DNA from: Cercophora sp. LCS_1
Lineage: Eukaryota > Ascomycota > Sordariomycetes > Sordariales > Lasiosphaeriaceae
Assembly: GCA_036250225.1 (NCBI GenBank)
Contig: JAPZLL010000012.1
Location: forward strand, 901,337 to 965,336
DNA length: 64,000 bases
Reading direction: 5' to 3'
In this document: piece after piece, positions 1 through 10,978 of the stretch
How positions within the stretch are numbered: position 1 is the first letter of the stretch
How the letters are laid out: each line of letters begins with the position of its first letter
Program-made: the position numbers and the translations under genes
Notes under the pieces: generated by a model
The model's input: only the letters and a program-made list of their open reading frames with translations
The model's database searches: none
Told to the model about the DNA's origin: nothing

Positions 1-152
1 GGAAGGTGATGTTCAGCTTGGCGTCCAGGACCGGAAGGATAACCCGAGATGGTTGGAGGAGACTGGAGAGCTGGAGGCTGGTAAATAGCGAATCAGCAAT
101 GGCATAGTCCTCTCTTCAGTGTAGTGAAGATCTGGGGCTTACAAGAGGGTTT

Positions 153-997
153 TCAAGAACTGTGCAAAGTAGATAAGTACGAGATAGTACCTATGCGCAA
201 GTAAGCAAACACCAGCTCGCCTTGGGTTGAAGATTTTACTTGCGCCTCTCTCAGTGACGCTGATGGCGTTCCCGACGTGTCTCTGGGTCGCAGGGGTTCT
301 TGAGGGCCATGCATACCCGGTGGCATCCTGCAAGATTCGCTCTCAGCGCCAATGCCATCATCGGCACCCCCCAGGAGGAGCTGGTGCTGGGGCGTTAGGA
401 TAGGTTGTATTCTATCCTTCGGGGGAGCGAGTTCCTGCCGTATAACTTGGCTAACGACGGTGTGAATCTGCTCTGGGAGCGCGCAGTGGGCTGTCCACAC
501 CAGCTCACTGAAGCGGACCGTTCATCAGTCTTCCAAGCCCGGTATGACTGCCCGGTCAAAATAGGATATACGCACAGGACGGCGCGGCTCATGAGTGTAT
601 CCAATATGCGCATGTGCATTGAAATCTTGTCCCGAAGGGCTCGCACGTCCCTCGACACTGTTACATGCCATTGCAACTTCCTGGTGATGTTCCTGTGGTG
701 GCCCTTCTTTGCGTCGGGGCCGAGAGCCGGCGCATATTTTTTCGTATCTGCCAGAAACTTTTCTATCGGCGTCCTGATACATGCGATTTGCTCGGCGATT
801 TCGTTTCCGGTATTTGGGTGTTGCTGGCGAAAGGAAAGCGCGTGTAATGGCTGCAGTGTCCGATTGAGAGACTTGAGAAAAGACTGAGTCTCGCGATATT
901 CGCTTGCCACTCCTTTGTAGGAGTCCAGGGCGTGAATCAGCTCGGAAAGGAGCTTGACGGCCGTGGCGATATCGCCAGCCGACCAGCCGAAAGACAT
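153..997 (-). CDS. Protein with fungal NLR-type N-terminal domain, tentative and possibly degenerate
   Basis: The best start is the ATG at 997, which opens with MSFGWSAGDI. This opening and the helical stretch that follows (about 140 residues, including SYKGVASEYRE and KLQWHVTVSRDV) match the N-terminal domain often found at the front of fungal NLR/STAND and ankyrin proteins. The domain is thought to act in signalling or recognition; its biochemistry is unknown. A possible intron (571 to 504 on the minus strand, GTATAT...GTGAG) would join this exon to a second open frame running to 153, with ALPEQIHTVV at its start. That acceptor is weak and the downstream part shows no recognisable effector or NTPase domain. 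The gene may therefore be truncated, mis-spliced in my reading, or continue beyond the window edge. The long ATG-extended frame up to 1177 is not needed. Family assignment is moderate; gene structure is weak. Confidence 0.45.
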
Positions 998-1600
998 GCT
1001 ATCTCGCAGCCTCTGAGCGGACGGGCTCAACTGGAGTCTGTTGGAGGTCAACGTTTGCGGCCAGCACCAAGGGGAGAGGTCAGCTTTGGGTTGAAGCGGT
1101 GAAGGCAGGCTGCAGGCTGGTGTCTGCCTTACCGTTTCCCGGCCTGTCGATATGGCCAAAAGTGCGGCTGTGTGCATCCCAGACCTTACCCCGCTTGGTA
1201 AGGTACCTTACCCGACCTTCGAACTGGACTGTGAGTTCTTTTTGGTGAAATGCACTGGCAAAGCTCAAGAACCAACTGCGGGGACCTTTTACGCCCCAAG
1301 CGCCAATGTAAGTGAAGTGCTCGTGCAAGTAGAAGGGCCTCACCCAGACGGCCGTCTAATAAATGTAAGTAGCGTCTACGTAGTGCCTGAGCAAGGTGGC
1401 TAGGGATAGTGAGGGTGATCGGGGGTTGATGAGAGCAACTTTAGGGTAAAAAAAAACGATGTGTACACCAAACTCTTCAAAGGCAAGTACCATCAACCCA
1501 AACAGCCCGCTTCTTCCTACAGCATCCAGAACATAGAAATGATATTCCAAACAACCCAAAAAGAGACAGATTCATTGATTCATCACTCGTGAGGTGTCGA
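998..1600. other. Intergenic, nothing recognised
   Basis: Region between the start of the NLR-type N-terminal domain gene and the 3' end of the phosphodiesterase gene. It should contain the promoter of the former and the terminator region of the latter. I see no conserved ORF or repeat. Confidence 0.5.
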
Positions 1601-3019
1601 TCACTTTTCCAACCTCTGCCTGCTCAACTGCACCGCAACATCGGCCGTCGCGCCATCCAAAAAGTCATTCATCATCACAACATTATACTCGAGCCCACAC
1701 GTCCTCAGCACATTATCCCTGCACCACGGCAGCGTCTTGGAGTCGCACAGCGCCTTGGGTGCCAAGATACAGCTCGTCGTCGTCGACGCCTCGGTCACCG
1801 AAATCACTACCGCCTTGGGGATATTCGTCGCTGTCGCCTGGCACTGGATATTGATAAACGCCTTGCCCCTCTGGTTATCAGGCGTCAACAGCCTTGGGAA
1901 TGCCGAAACGATACTGTCCCCGTTGACAGTGGCATTGCCCTCGTCGGTATATGTTGACAGACTATCCACCTCGACCATGACGATCAATCGCTTCTTCTCC
2001 TGTCGCAACTGCTTGATTGTTTTTTTCTTCATGTCGTCGAGATTCCCAATCACCAGGTTCCCATTTGCGCCCTTTAGCGCTTCATTGAGATAGTCGCGCT
2101 GCTCCTGGTCCGACGGACGCGCGCACTCGGGCGGCACGCCGTCCCAGCGGAGCTGCACGACGACGATCTCGTTCGGATGCGCCTGCAAGAACGTCACGAC
2201 ACCTTTGAGAAACACACCATAGTCCATGCCCGGGATGGCGGCGTGCTGGAAGTACAGTCGGTCTGGCAATGCGCCCGTGGGAACAATGGCTTTGTGGCAG
2301 TGAGCAGGGCGGTACTCGAAATACCGCGCGCCAATGGCCAGCATGGCGTCCAGGCTGTCCTTTTGCGTAATGGCCAGACTGTAGATGATATTGGGGGCGA
2401 TGAGCGCAATGACAGGAGCCGACACAGCGTCGGTAATCTGCTTGAGGAGCTTGTCGTCGTGGATCATCGTCCCAACAATGGCACCGCCCACCTTTTTGAG
2501 CACGGCCTCGCTGCTTTGCATGCTGTTCATGCCCACATCGTGCGGCGAGGGGAGAACAAGACGGCTAAACGGCTTGTCTTCCAGCGCAGAGCCTGGAGGC
2601 GCCAGCTTGCCGATCCAGTCGGTGTAGTTGGGCGTGACGGTGATGTAGCACTGGTGGCGGTTGGGCAGCACATCGTGGCCCGGCCCGGCCTCGTACAGCC
2701 CGTAGGTGATGATGGCGTCCGGGCCGTGGAAGATGGTGGGCGTGTTGGCAATCGTGTCCATGGTGCCGCCCGACGCGTTGCCCGTGATGGCGTTGACGTC
2801 GACCCATTGCTCCGTCACCAGGCCGCCGCTGCGGAACACCTTGAAGGTGAAGCGGCCCGTCTTGTTGAAGAAGCTCGAGATGTTGCGCGTCTCGACCTCG
2901 AGCGTCCCGTTCCAAAACTGCGTGTTGGTGATGTTGATGCTCTGCTTTGGCACCGACAGCTCAATTGACACGTTGGGCACCGTGATGTAGGTGAAGATGT
3001 GGATTCCTTTGGACGGCAT
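1601..3019 (-). CDS. PLC-like phosphodiesterase (TIM-barrel, PI-PLC X-like)
   Basis: One uninterrupted frame of 472 codons from the ATG at 3019 (MPSKGIHIFT); an in-frame ATG seven codons upstream is also possible. Residues 1-140 look beta-rich with several N-glycosylation sequons (NIT, NGT, NIS, NYT), suggesting passage through the secretory route, although no strong signal peptide is visible. From about residue 155 the sequence follows the PLC-like phosphodiesterase barrel. SPHDVGMNS is in the place of the usual catalytic GTHNS motif, and GARYFEYRP about 70 residues later replaces the family's GxRxxDxR. A second histidine sits in QHAAIPGMDYG. Known members cleave phosphodiester bonds of phosphoinositides or related lipids. 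The substrate here cannot be read off, and the altered barrel motifs make activity uncertain. The antisense 263-codon frame over the same DNA is a shadow. Confidence 0.75.
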   Translation of the reverse strand: MPSKGIHIFTYITVPNVSIELSVPKQSINITNTQFWNGTLEVETRNISSFFNKTGRFTFKVFRSGGLVTEQWVDVNAITGNASGGTMDTIANTPTIFHGPDAIITYGLYEAGPGHDVLPNRHQCYITVTPNYTDWIGKLAPPGSALEDKPFSRLVLPSPHDVGMNSMQSSEAVLKKVGGAIVGTMIHDDKLLKQITDAVSAPVIALIAPNIIYSLAITQKDSLDAMLAIGARYFEYRPAHCHKAIVPTGALPDRLYFQHAAIPGMDYGVFLKGVVTFLQAHPNEIVVVQLRWDGVPPECARPSDQEQRDYLNEALKGANGNLVIGNLDDMKKKTIKQLRQEKKRLIVMVEVDSLSTYTDEGNATVNGDSIVSAFPRLLTPDNQRGKAFINIQCQATATNIPKAVVISVTEASTTTSCILAPKALCDSKTLPWCRDNVLRTCGLEYNVVMMNDFLDGATADVAVQLSRQRLEK

Positions 3020-4068
3020 TCTGAACTTGATACCACACATTTATACGATAGGTTTTGAAAAAAAAAAAAAAAAAAAATAGTGGCGGAGATGTCAAGAGAC
3101 GGTGGCAATGGGGAAGTTTGTAGCGCCAACGGTGAGGTGGAGCCCTCCTTGGTTTTAATCGTTTCGGCGTGGTGAGGAGGCTTCCCTGTTTCAGCTGAGA
3201 TGCGCAAAAAAAAAAATGGTGGTGCTTCGGTCAGCCACGCCGACTCTCCGCATGATTCTAGGCCTGTCGGGTGGAGAGCACTGTTCCCGCCAACCCAACC
3301 CGCGCTGCACTTGACCCATGCAAGCCAAGCGCATTCATCACCACGATGTGATAGGAGGACGCGTGCGCCTCGGGCGTCCCGTATGGGCTGAGCGACCGAC
3401 GGCATTTCATTGGGACGGACCTCAGATGATGGCGGGAAATGAGCCCGTGGGAGGCATGGGGTGCCTTTGGGTTTGGACCTGATGACTTGTTGTCTTGGGG
3501 AGGTCACGGGTATCCTGCTGCGACTAAACTCACGTAATTGCCAAGAGTCGAAATACAACGGATACTTGACGATAGATCTCAATTTTTTTTTTATGTTCGG
3601 CATTTTTTCCATGATGGGTTTAGAGAGCTGATCTCAACCTTCATCAACGAGGACATTCGTGGTTGACTTGGACTTCACCACCAAGAATGTCCTTGCTTTA
3701 GAACACTTATTGTTGATTCTCCTCCGCCTGACAACGCCTATTGACAGTGACTTGGTCACATCAAAACCCTTCATAGTCTTGAGTTCTGTTTTGTCTTCTA
3801 GTATTGTCTGTCTCTAACACTGGATAAGTGCCTGCCGCTTTCAAGTCAGCTAGCCATTCCACAGCCATATTCAAACAATGACACCCAATCCTATCCACCT
3901 CAAACCTCAACCCATCATAGACTTCAATACCCGGCCGTTCTCCACTCGTTGACCGGCCCCTGAACAGCTCCACTCAACACTAGCGCCGGCAAAGCAGAAA
4001 GAAGATCGTGAAGGGTGCAAAGGCGTACGTGCATGTTGTTTGCAAAGAATCTGGCGCATGGCAAAAGG
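3020..4068. other. Intergenic with homopolymer run
   Basis: Upstream region of the phosphodiesterase gene. A run of about 20 A lies at 3057-3077, immediately 5' of the gene. An unassigned 70-codon minus-strand ORF at 3761-3973 has no recognised family. I see no other gene. Confidence 0.4.
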
Positions 4069-4330
4069 TCAAACACTAGCTTGTGAACTTCTTCCACGTT
4101 GGTGACGAGGGCTGGTCAGTAGTTTATCTGCAGGTGATTGTTCATGGTGTACTCGGACTGCATGCTGGAGTGTATCTTGATCACGGTTCCACATGCCCTG
4201 GAGGTCGGCTGGGAGCGACAGGGTGCCGGCTGGGGCTTGGGAAGACGCGGCGAGTTGTTGACGACCAAACTTGAACATGAGAGTCACCAACTCGGGATCT
4301 TCAGATGGATACCGGTTGGGACAGTGAGGA
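4069..4330 (-). pseudogene. GH95 alpha-L-fucosidase fragment, frameshifted and stopped
   Basis: Reading the minus strand from about 4330, one frame gives DPELVTLMFKFGRQQLAASS followed by LSLPADLQGMWN. This is the signature of glycoside hydrolase family 95 (LxxLYFQYGRYLL...LPANLQGIWN). Just after WNRDQDT the homology jumps to another frame, which reads SEYTMNNHLQINY, then a TGA, then PALVTNVEEVHKLVFD. In GH95 enzymes this segment is NINLQMNYWPAEVTN, so the TGA stands where a conserved tryptophan (TGG) is expected. A frameshift plus a nonsense change in the catalytic region, and absence of the rest of the roughly 700-800-residue enzyme, mark it as a relic. Family enzymes remove alpha-1,2-linked L-fucose from glycans. 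The G-to-A type change is compatible with repeat-induced point mutation but one change proves nothing. Confidence 0.8.
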
Positions 4331-6998
4331 GGTAGAGTAGGGGTGGTAAGATGGTTAATTGTCAGTGATTTGCAACTGGAGGGTCGCAGTGCGGGTTGTC
4401 CTGTTCTAGACATACTATCTTGTATAGATTGACACGATATTTGGCTCGGTATTGCAGTTGAGTAAGTCAAATCCCGCTCGTATCGGGGGACAAAACTGTC
4501 GTTCCAAGCGAAGGGATGGGCATCGCAGGCGCATGGTGAAGAACCAGGTTCGCCGCGCCAGAAACAGTTCGGACAGTGAACGCCGGGACACAAGAGACGC
4601 AGAGTCAACCTTGAGAAGCACGATTGATGAATTGTGAAAAGCTTGAGGGAGTCGCTTCCGCCAATACCCGCAAGTTGGGCGACGGGTGGTATCACTGGTG
4701 ATTGGCCGCAGCCAGTAGCAATACTTGATCCAATATGAACCGTCCCATGATTCGCGCGCATCTCAACGCCTGCGATTAAGCGTCCCTCTCTCGGTGCGTG
4801 TGGAGATGCCATAACGGACCGAGGTCGTTCGACTCCGTGGACCTGGTCCTGGTACGATTCAACCTCGACCCTCCATTTCGTTGAAGTGAGCATCATGCTG
4901 GGGATAAATACCGACACTCAATGGGAAATGCAAGGGCTATGAAAAGGGCATAAGTAGGCAACCAATCTCCTATCAAAACGCGTAAGCGCAACTACTTGAC
5001 ACCGAACCACACGATGCAGCTCTAACTACTGTCTATTTTGATCTTTCTATCTTCAACAACACACGCAAATCACAAGCTAGCGCGCTGGAGAACAGACGAC
5101 TCGATTTCAGGCATCCAATACACCATCGTCATCGACGATCGCTGGCGCCAATGCATCGAGGACTTGCAAGGAGCAAGCTACGACATGCCTCCCCGACTGG
5201 ATCCGTACAAAGGAGAAACAAACGTGGCCACCGAGTACTGAGAGAGCATGGCGTTATTCCTGGGCCGAACAAGTATATTGTAGGCGGCAACGCCAAAGGA
5301 GTTCAGAGCAAGACACTTGACCTGGGGGAAAGGTCGGCAGCTACCAGGGGAAGAAAAAAGACAGCAAGTCTGGCGTCTAGCTGCCCAAACCACAATCCGA
5401 AACCCACAAGCACAAACCCATCCGAGCCTGTCCCGTTCCCCAAAATAACAGCCGTGTCCCACCTCGACCGCCATAGGGCGCTTGACCTTGGGTGCGCAAC
5501 GTGACACAGGCGCGTGGGCCAAGCTGAGGACACAGTCTCATCAACAGACGGACACGCCAACCTGCGATGCGATGGAACTGGAAAAGCCCACTGGCTTACT
5601 GCCACGCCGTGTTGCGGTCCAGCACACACCATGCTAGTATCGAAGCAAACCCCCTTCCTCAACCAGCCCGCTCAGCGGCTTCCATCATGTCCCTGACAAA
5701 AGAGAAGCCGAGACACACACCACCACTAGACCTAGACCACTGCATGTCAATAGCATCTACGTAGAAACACAACCTAACAGTAAGATCATGTCTGCATCTC
5801 TGTCGTCTTCGTAAATGAACCCCCTGCGCTGGCGCCGCATGCGCTGCATGCGTCTCGCCGTGTCTCATGCATCTATCCTGCTCACCCTGCCCAAGTGCAG
5901 GGCCAGCGACAAGGAAGCTAACGCAAGGGACAAACCAGACACTACCCACCGTTCATCCAAGCTTCATGTCGTGGCACCTTGCAAGAACAAGCAAAAAAGC
6001 CTGTGGAATGTCTCGCCAAGGTGGGGGGAGTGGGCGGACGGATCGAACCTTGTGTTTCCCGTATTGACCTCCAGAACAAGCCATGGCTGGGATTTCGACA
6101 CGCCACGGTTCCTCCCTGCCTTGTGCGACAGTGTTGAACATGTTCAGTGTTCGGGACGGCGGTCGGGAGTCAGGAGGAGCCAGGATGGGATGCATCTTTC
6201 CTTCTTGCTGCAACTGCAAGGGAACCAACCCTCAAACGTGCGCACGCCGAAAAGGGATGCTTCTGAACGGAGGGAGGCAAGCGACGAAGGAGGGGGTCAC
6301 AAGCAGTGCTTCCTGTGTCACTGCAGATGTGACCGTTCAACCTTGAAGGCGAGCATCTTGATGGTCCGAACCAACAAATGTTCGGGAGGTCTGGCCAACG
6401 ACTCGCGCTGTGCATGAACAGCACCGCTGTTGCCGTTTCATTGCCGATACCGAGCCAAGTTGCTTTGCCGTCAGACGACGGCCGGCGATCGCCGGGCTTG
6501 GCTGAAGTATTCCGTTAGTCATCAGCCAACTTCAACCTTGATCGACGCTGTCACACCGATCCCTTGAGCTTGTTTCCCTGCGCTTGAGCCGTGACGGTCC
6601 AGGCTCGGCCGCCCTAGGAACAAGAAAGTTGGCACAGGGTGGAGTGTTTGGGGGAAACATCGCTGGAAATCCCGGTTCTGCCTAAACGGGTCCAACCTTG
6701 GAGGAGAGCAGCGTCATGATAGCGAAAAAAGCAAAGGGGAAAACAAGTAGTTAAACATTTTCGATTAGCAATGTTGTGCCTAGATTGGCGACGTAGATGA
6801 GCCATGTGGTAAATCGTGAACTTGTCGGGTATGCCTAATTCCAAGCACCACCTCCGCCTGAAACTTTTCTCCAAACACAGCAATGCCCTGCATCAAATAC
6901 AAAAACCCCTTGACCCGAAAAAAGTAACCCTATCTGGCGCCGCTCTATCCGGAGGGCGCCGTCAATTGTGAAGAAGCAGAGAAAATGCTCATGACCGT
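4331..6998. other. Gene-poor stretch
   Basis: No frame in these 2.7 kb shows a recognisable domain, and overlapping frames on both strands are equally open, as expected of GC-rich non-coding DNA. The part near 4331-4920 may contain unrecognisable upstream remains of the fucosidase relic. The 200-codon plus frame at 5815-6417 has the composition of random sequence. Confidence 0.4.
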
Positions 6999-7916
6999 TT
7001 AATGATAGCCAACGTCAACGATCATCTTGACCTTTCCGGGCACAATGTTGAGGCCAATGCCGTCAAGCTCCTCCATGCCCTTGGTGTACGCATTGTCGCC
7101 GTGGCCACCCTCCAAGATGGTTGAGCAGACACCCCCCTCGCAGACACGGCAGCCGGGAACGTGCATGTCGTAGTGCTGGGCAACGAGGGAAGAGCAGTCG
7201 GCGCCGGACCACGCACCGTTACTGGCGTTGCCATAGTCCGACTCGACCCAGTTACCAGCATACTGTCCGAAGGGAGTCTTGGGGACCGACCCAGGTGCAA
7301 AGGCACAGATGATCTGGCTGTCGCCCTGGACGGCAATCGTCTTGGTCTCACCGGGGGCGAGGCTGAACACGAGGTGGTTCTGGCCGGGCACCTCGAACAT
7401 GCCAGTGAGCTCCTTATTGGCACCAAGCTTGTTGGCGCACCGAACCTCGTACGAAACCTTGTCGACGTTCTTGTAAACCTGTGTGTAGTCGTACAGGTCG
7501 GCTATGCTGTTGGGGATCTCGATGATGTTGGAGTTCCATGGGCAGCCATTCGCCATACCCAAGTTTCCGGCGTACATGACCTGCTCCACGGTCACGCGCT
7601 TCTCCTTGCGGCTAGCGGCGCCGCCGCCGCTGCAGAAGGGAATGAACTTGGCATTGGCGTCAGCGGCAGGCTCGGCCGCCGTGGATGCAGAAACAGAGGC
7701 GATCGTGGCAGCCGGAGCAGGCGCCGCAGATGTCGTCGCCACAGGCTCAGGCGCGGGCTTCGACTTGGGGTTGGGGATCGACTGGTGGTGAATGTTCTTC
7801 ACGAAGACCGGTGGTGGGCGCCTCTCATGAACGGCACGGTGAAGGTGAGCGTGACCGGAAGGGTGGGCGGCGGCGCCGAGAACGCCCGTCAAAATGACGA
7901 GATGAGACAGATGCAT
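6999..7916 (-). CDS. Secreted Asp f 4-like protein
   Basis: A single exon encodes 305 residues. Residues 1-17 (MHLSHLVILTGVLGAAA) form a signal peptide, followed by a Ser/Ala/Pro-rich linker to about residue 95. A cysteine-containing domain then begins at the YAGNLG motif and ends in VDVGYH. The C-terminal half follows the Aspergillus fumigatus Asp f 4 allergen family: NIIEI, then FGQYAGNWVESDYGNASNGAWSG in its usual place, a SSLVAQ segment, a CRVCEGGVCS cysteine cluster and DGIGLNIVPG. The family is secreted or cell-wall associated and its biochemical role is not established. Start choice is supported by the signal peptide at the first ATG. The 260-codon frame on the opposite strand is a codon-aligned shadow. 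Confidence 0.85.
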   Translation of the reverse strand: MHLSHLVILTGVLGAAAHPSGHAHLHRAVHERRPPPVFVKNIHHQSIPNPKSKPAPEPVATTSAAPAPAATIASVSASTAAEPAADANAKFIPFCSGGGAASRKEKRVTVEQVMYAGNLGMANGCPWNSNIIEIPNSIADLYDYTQVYKNVDKVSYEVRCANKLGANKELTGMFEVPGQNHLVFSLAPGETKTIAVQGDSQIICAFAPGSVPKTPFGQYAGNWVESDYGNASNGAWSGADCSSLVAQHYDMHVPGCRVCEGGVCSTILEGGHGDNAYTKGMEELDGIGLNIVPGKVKMIVDVGYH

Positions 7917-9775
7917 CGTAGCGTTAATGACTGTCTATGCTGAAATAGTATCGTGTCGTGGGGAATCGTAACTGCTGGATATGTATATGGGATTTGCGTG
8001 CAAGTTCGCTGAACCGCTGAATCGTTGCTTCCAGGACCAGATGTTTTAGCCGAGCAATGTTATGCAATCGATGCTGTGCGAGCGAGGCAATCGACGTGAC
8101 TTCGACCGTGGAATCGTGGTATCGTGTTGCGTAGCACGATGCTGTAATGAGCGGCGCGAGATGCGATATCTCTGAAGGAGCGGATGGAAGCACGAAGCTG
8201 TGTCGTCGACGAAGGGTGAATGAGGGAAATGAAGACGGAGGAGCGCGAGGGTTAAAAACGAGAGAGGGATGTGTGCAGGGGGGCCGAAATGAGCTTTGGA
8301 GTCCGGGCGGTTGTCAATAAATCCCGGTCAAACCCCTGCCAGCGCCCAGACCAGCGATCTTTGTATGGCGCGTCCTCAGTGGCCAGCCAAGATCCGCAAT
8401 TCAGGTACCTTGTCCTTATCATTGGCCAGCTTCCAAGTTGGGTTTCCGCTGGACAAGAGCCGGTCGGGATTTCGCATGTGCGGCTTCCTTGCGCAGCATG
8501 GAATTCTTGACGTGTTCCCCTCTTGGCGGTCCACCGCCACGCAAGACGCCCACACACTGCCCGGTTTTCCGACCGAACTTCAGGAACAATGCAGGTCCCA
8601 CATCAGGCGTCGTGGACGTCAACGACGAAGTGGCCCGGGTCTCGAACGCCATGGCCGATCGGCATGTGCCCAGCAGTGGAGTTTGGACGAAACGGGGGCA
8701 GGGGTAGTCCGCGCCAACCTTGGGAGGCGCTAGCCATTCACTTGGACGTTTGGTCCGCAATCGAGATGAGTGAAACGGCGGCGCTCTAACATGGCACCGG
8801 CTTGCTACAGTGGCCAAGTGTTAGGGTCCTCTTGGCCCCATCTTGTTTGATGAGCCCCAAGCGGCGGCTCCACACCGGGCAACGGCGCCGAATTGGCATG
8901 CTAGTTCTCCCCGTTCACAATGTTTATGCTCCGGTTCTCGATCTTGGATGATCGCAGTCTGCGTCGAGGCACTGTCGATTGACTGCTGACGTTGCGCCAC
9001 CAACACCGCCGCTGTTTATTTTGGTGGTCAGACTGGAACACTATCGCTCCCACACATGGCTAAATTCGTGCCACACCTCCTCTGATCGGTTTCTGTGGGC
9101 TTTGTTTAGAAGCCGGCCATGTGTGTGTTTAGCCGCGCCATCTGCCAATCGCAGCCTGGGGCTGATGCAATCCAATCGACGTGCCGCAACCACTCGCAGA
9201 TGCTTCACAGTGGCCTCAGTATCCGGCCACGAGAGCAAAAGGCCCGTTTGAGCAAACGCAGTGGAAACAAGTTGAGAATTGTTGAATCGAAACAGTCGCC
9301 TGTCAGCTTGACATGGATTGTCCAAACACGTGCCTTCCCGCCCGCTCGTTCGGGAGCTGCAGATGCCAAGGCGAGCCCCACCTAAACTTTTTCTCTGCGC
9401 TTTGCGACAACGCAGCACAAGGCGCTCAATCAACCTGCGACAAGAAGCCTTCAAGCCGCCCGACAGCAAAAGCTTACAGTCTTTGCAACCGAGGATCTGG
9501 CATCTGTTGGCCCCGGTAAACATTGTCGGTCAACAGCCCCCCGCCTGCCGTGTCTTCGACGAAAAAATCCCTGCCGAAGGAATCGATTGGCAACCAGGTC
9601 AGCCACATCATAAACCACTTCGATACGAGGGCAGACCGAGCCCAAAGAGGCCAGCCAATACCCACCACCGTCTCACACCCAGGCCACAGTCAGCCCGGCC
9701 TGCTCCCACGACCTCGCTGTTGTTGAGTGACAGAGCATCGACCACCACTCCGACCGCAGCCAAGCCCGTCCCACA
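7917..9775. other. Intergenic between divergent genes
   Basis: This stretch of 1.9 kb separates the Asp f 4-like gene (-) and RRP41 (+) and must hold both promoters. Several frames of 80-170 codons exist on both strands but none shows a domain, biased codon use or conserved motif. I see no RNA gene or repeat. Confidence 0.45.
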
Positions 9776-10717
9776 ATGCCCCTCGACACATCGGCCTACA
9801 GTCTTGGCCTCCTCCGCGTCGACGGCCGGAGGTGGAACGAGCTGAGGCGCATCCACGCCCAGATTCGCACCCAAGCTGCTGCCGATGGCTCGAGTTACCT
9901 AGAAATGGGCCACACCAAAGTCATGTGCGTGGTAACAGGTCCCACCGATCCCGGCGCCCGCCGCGGCGCGGCAGGTGGAGGTGGCGGCGGCGGGGCCGGA
10001 GGCGCGGGTGCCGAGGTGGTTGTCAGCATTGTGGTCGCGGGCTTTAGCTCGGTTGACCGGAAGAGACGGGGTCGGCAAGACAAGTGAGTTCAGCACCCGA
10101 TGTCCGCCATCCCCTCGTATTCGAGCGGGACTATGGACGAGCCCCTGATCATATTTCTTTTCTTTTTTTTCCCCGTTCATGCTGACGCGTACACCCCATC
10201 TAGGCGTACCCTTGAACTCCAGTCCACCATCGCCAATGCCCTCGCGGCCAGTCTCCACACGCACCTCTACCCTCACAGCGCCATCACCATCTCACTCCAT
10301 GTGCTCTCGCAAGATGGCTCGCTTCTTGCTGCGCTTATTAATGCCGCTACCCTGGCCTGTGTGGACGCAGGTATTCCCATGACGGACTATGTTGTTGCTT
10401 GCACTGCTGGTTCGACATCAACCTATGCTGCCAACGACGAGGGTGCAGATCCGTTGCTAGACATGAACAACCAGGAGGAGACTGAGCTACCGAGTCTGAC
10501 GGTCGCAACGCTCGGTGACAGCGATCGTGTGGCAGTCCTCGTATGCGAGAGCAGAGTCCAAGTCAGCCGGTTAGAAGGCATGTTGGCGGTGGGAGTGGAT
10601 GGGTGTAAGCGAATCAGGGAGATATTGGATCGTGTAGTCCGGGAGAAAGGCAGAAAGATGATTCAGGAGGGCACGGTGGAGAAGGGCGTGGACCTTGAGG
10701 ATATGGACATCGACTAG
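9776..10717 (+). CDS. RRP41: Exosome complex subunit RRP41/SKI6 (RNase PH fold)
   Basis: Two exons, 9776-10083 and 10204-10717, are joined across a 120-nt intron (GTGAGT...CTAG). The 273-residue product begins with the family hallmark SAYSLGLLRVDGRRWNELR. The RNase PH fold follows, with SSYLEMGHTKVMCVVTGP in exon 1 and GSLLAALINAATLACVDAGIPM in exon 2. Rrp41 is one of six RNase PH-like subunits forming the catalytically inert ring of the RNA exosome, which degrades and trims RNA in nucleus and cytoplasm. An unusual Gly/Ala-rich insertion (residues 60-79, encoded by GC-rich repeats around 9960-10015) sits where orthologues have a short loop. Length is slightly above the usual 240-250 residues because of it. 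The splice junction restores an unbroken family alignment. Confidence 0.92.
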
Positions 10718-10978
10718 CGATGGGTCAGCATAAAAAGTGTTGGGATGAACATCATGCAATGCGCATACCAGCTGGATCAGCCGGGCCAGATGACGAATGT
10801 TACGACTGTCATGATACCAGGACTCAGGTGAGATAATTTGCTCCCATTTCAAGGTCAAACTCCCGTGCTCTCAACTTTTGATGATCTTCAGGCCATCATG
10901 ATATATGCTTCAACCATGCCGTGACTCCAGCTGACAAAATCCAGGACAGAGATAATACAGACTTTTACAAAGACGCAT

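Noticed and set aside
2177..2968. 263-codon plus-strand ORF antisense to the phosphodiesterase
   Set aside because: Codon-aligned shadow of a clearly conserved minus-strand gene; its translation is His/Arg/Val-rich with no domain.
7161..7943. 260-codon plus-strand ORF antisense to the Asp f 4-like gene
   Set aside because: Mirror of GC-rich coding DNA; the minus frame has signal peptide and family motifs, this one does not.
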